Of a stretch of 64,000 nucleotides of DNA, positions 63,608 to 64,000 are shown piece by piece; positions within the stretch are counted from its first letter, which is position 1, and every line of letters starts with the position of its first letter. The stretch is taken from contig NZ_CP146991.1 in assembly GCF_001941975.2 (NCBI RefSeq), positions 104,501 to 168,500 of the forward strand, in the 5' to 3' direction. A model generated the notes under the pieces. The model searched no databases. It was not told where the DNA came from and was given only the letters and a program-made list of their open reading frames with translations. A program made the translations under genes and the position numbers. The DNA comes from Sporomusa sphaeroides DSM 2875 (GTDB lineage: Bacteria; Bacillota; Negativicutes; Sporomusales; Sporomusaceae).

Positions 63608-64000
63608 TCAGCCGGTTTTTGCGCCGGCCGGTTCTTTTGGCACCTTTGCGGGTGAGATATTTTTATATTTTTTGAACAGGCGGCTGAAATAGTTGCTGTC
63701 ACTAAAGCCGACGGTCAGGGCAACTTCTCCGACAGGTAAATCATGTTGCTGCAGTAATTTCATAGCTGCATTGATACGTAAATAATTAACATAGGCAATG
63801 GGCGGCATGCCGGTAATGCTTTTAAACAGACGGCATAGGTGATGGGGGCAAATATTAGCCATAGCGGCAAGACTCTTAAGGGTGATTTTTTGGTTAAAAT
63901 GCTTATCGACATATTTTATTACCGGCAGTAACTGGTGGTGCTGCCGGTTTTTGATTTCATCAGTAACCGGTATGGTATAACGCCGCAGCAGCAAAGCGAG
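63608..64000 (-). CDS. AraC-family transcriptional regulator, C-terminal part (partial)
   Basis: The frame is open to the window edge, so the start lies outside. The visible 130 residues contain the double helix-turn-helix of AraC/XylS proteins: ITLKSLAAMANICPHHLCRLFKSITGMPP, then VGEVALTVGFSDSNYFSRLFKKY. The sensor domain is not visible, so the ligand cannot be guessed. Confidence 0.9.
   Translation of the reverse strand, partial: LALLLRRYTIPVTDEIKNRQHHQLLPVIKYVDKHFNQKITLKSLAAMANICPHHLCRLFKSITGMPPIAYVNYLRINAAMKLLQQHDLPVGEVALTVGFSDSNYFSRLFKKYKNISPAKVPKEPAGAKTG

Noticed and set aside
63584-63676. short plus-strand ORF starting MNQDDVLTISRFL with a good GGAGA site
   Set aside because: It is under 35 codons, overlaps the AraC-family gene antisense, and runs through GC-rich inverted sequence.
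1-64000. CRISPR array, prophage or rRNA operon
   Set aside because: No regularly spaced direct repeats, phage structural genes, integrase or rRNA signatures were seen.

Overview
The window reads as chromosomal DNA of an endospore-forming anaerobe, most probably a member of the Sporomusaceae (Negativicutes). This is inferred from the gene set, not from a database match. Firmicute hallmarks are AddAB, an alpha/beta-type SASP, a SpoVD-like PBP with a PASTA domain, a DacF-type carboxypeptidase, a PdaB-like deacetylase and a Spo0E-like protein. A YbhGFR-type exporter with a membrane fusion protein and an LPP20-like secreted protein hint at a double-membrane cell. TTG and GTG starts with strong AGGAGG-type ribosome sites are common. 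No rRNA, CRISPR array, prophage or intact insertion sequence was seen.

Layout. 1-6 kb: addB (5' end outside the window) and addA. 6.1-10.7 kb: an autoregulated TetR-HlyD-ABC-ABC-permease efflux operon with a clear promoter and operator. 10.7-13.9 kb: three minus-strand genes (DUF2935, LPP20-like, CorA). 14.4-14.8 kb: two tRNA-Ser genes, each with its own promoter. 15-29.7 kb: housekeeping and sporulation genes, including a stand-alone GlgC, a membrane dipeptidase, a YjbE/TerC protein, SpoVD, SASP, HypAB, Spo0E, an amino acid permease with alanine racemase, CheR, DacF and a polysaccharide deacetylase. 29.9-43.0 kb: a seven-gene glycogen operon (degenerate GlgC paralogue, GlgB, GlgC, GlgD, GlgA, GlgP and a GH13-GH77 fusion). 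43.0-49.9 kb: a CHASE-like/PAS/GAF histidine kinase, an NtrC-type sigma-54 activator and a chemoreceptor. Both ends of this block carry a near-perfect sigma-54 promoter preceded by the same TGCATAGG(C)ATGCAA palindrome. 50.0-52.9 kb: an Rrf2 regulator with its own operator, followed by cydAB.

52.9-59.2 kb holds the most intriguing block: a HEAT/WD40 protein, an Hsp70/actin-fold protein, DUF1257 (Ycf35-like), a Ycf46-like AAA ATPase, DUF2997 and a NrdG-like radical SAM protein. They are tightly packed and partly overlapping, with no glycyl-radical enzyme nearby. The families are recognisable but the function of the assembly is not known to me. 59.5-64 kb: a soluble PocR-chemoreceptor, PgeF, a 3'-truncated MTA/SAH nucleosidase, a type II toxin-antitoxin pair, YaaA and an AraC-family regulator that runs off the window.

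Intergenic DNA carries several dispersed repeats: a two-copy structured element of about 92 bp (18.6 and 43.2 kb), a hairpin element in three copies (18.4, 29.8 and 63.5 kb), and two GGGACA-type hairpins (6.05 and 10.7 kb).
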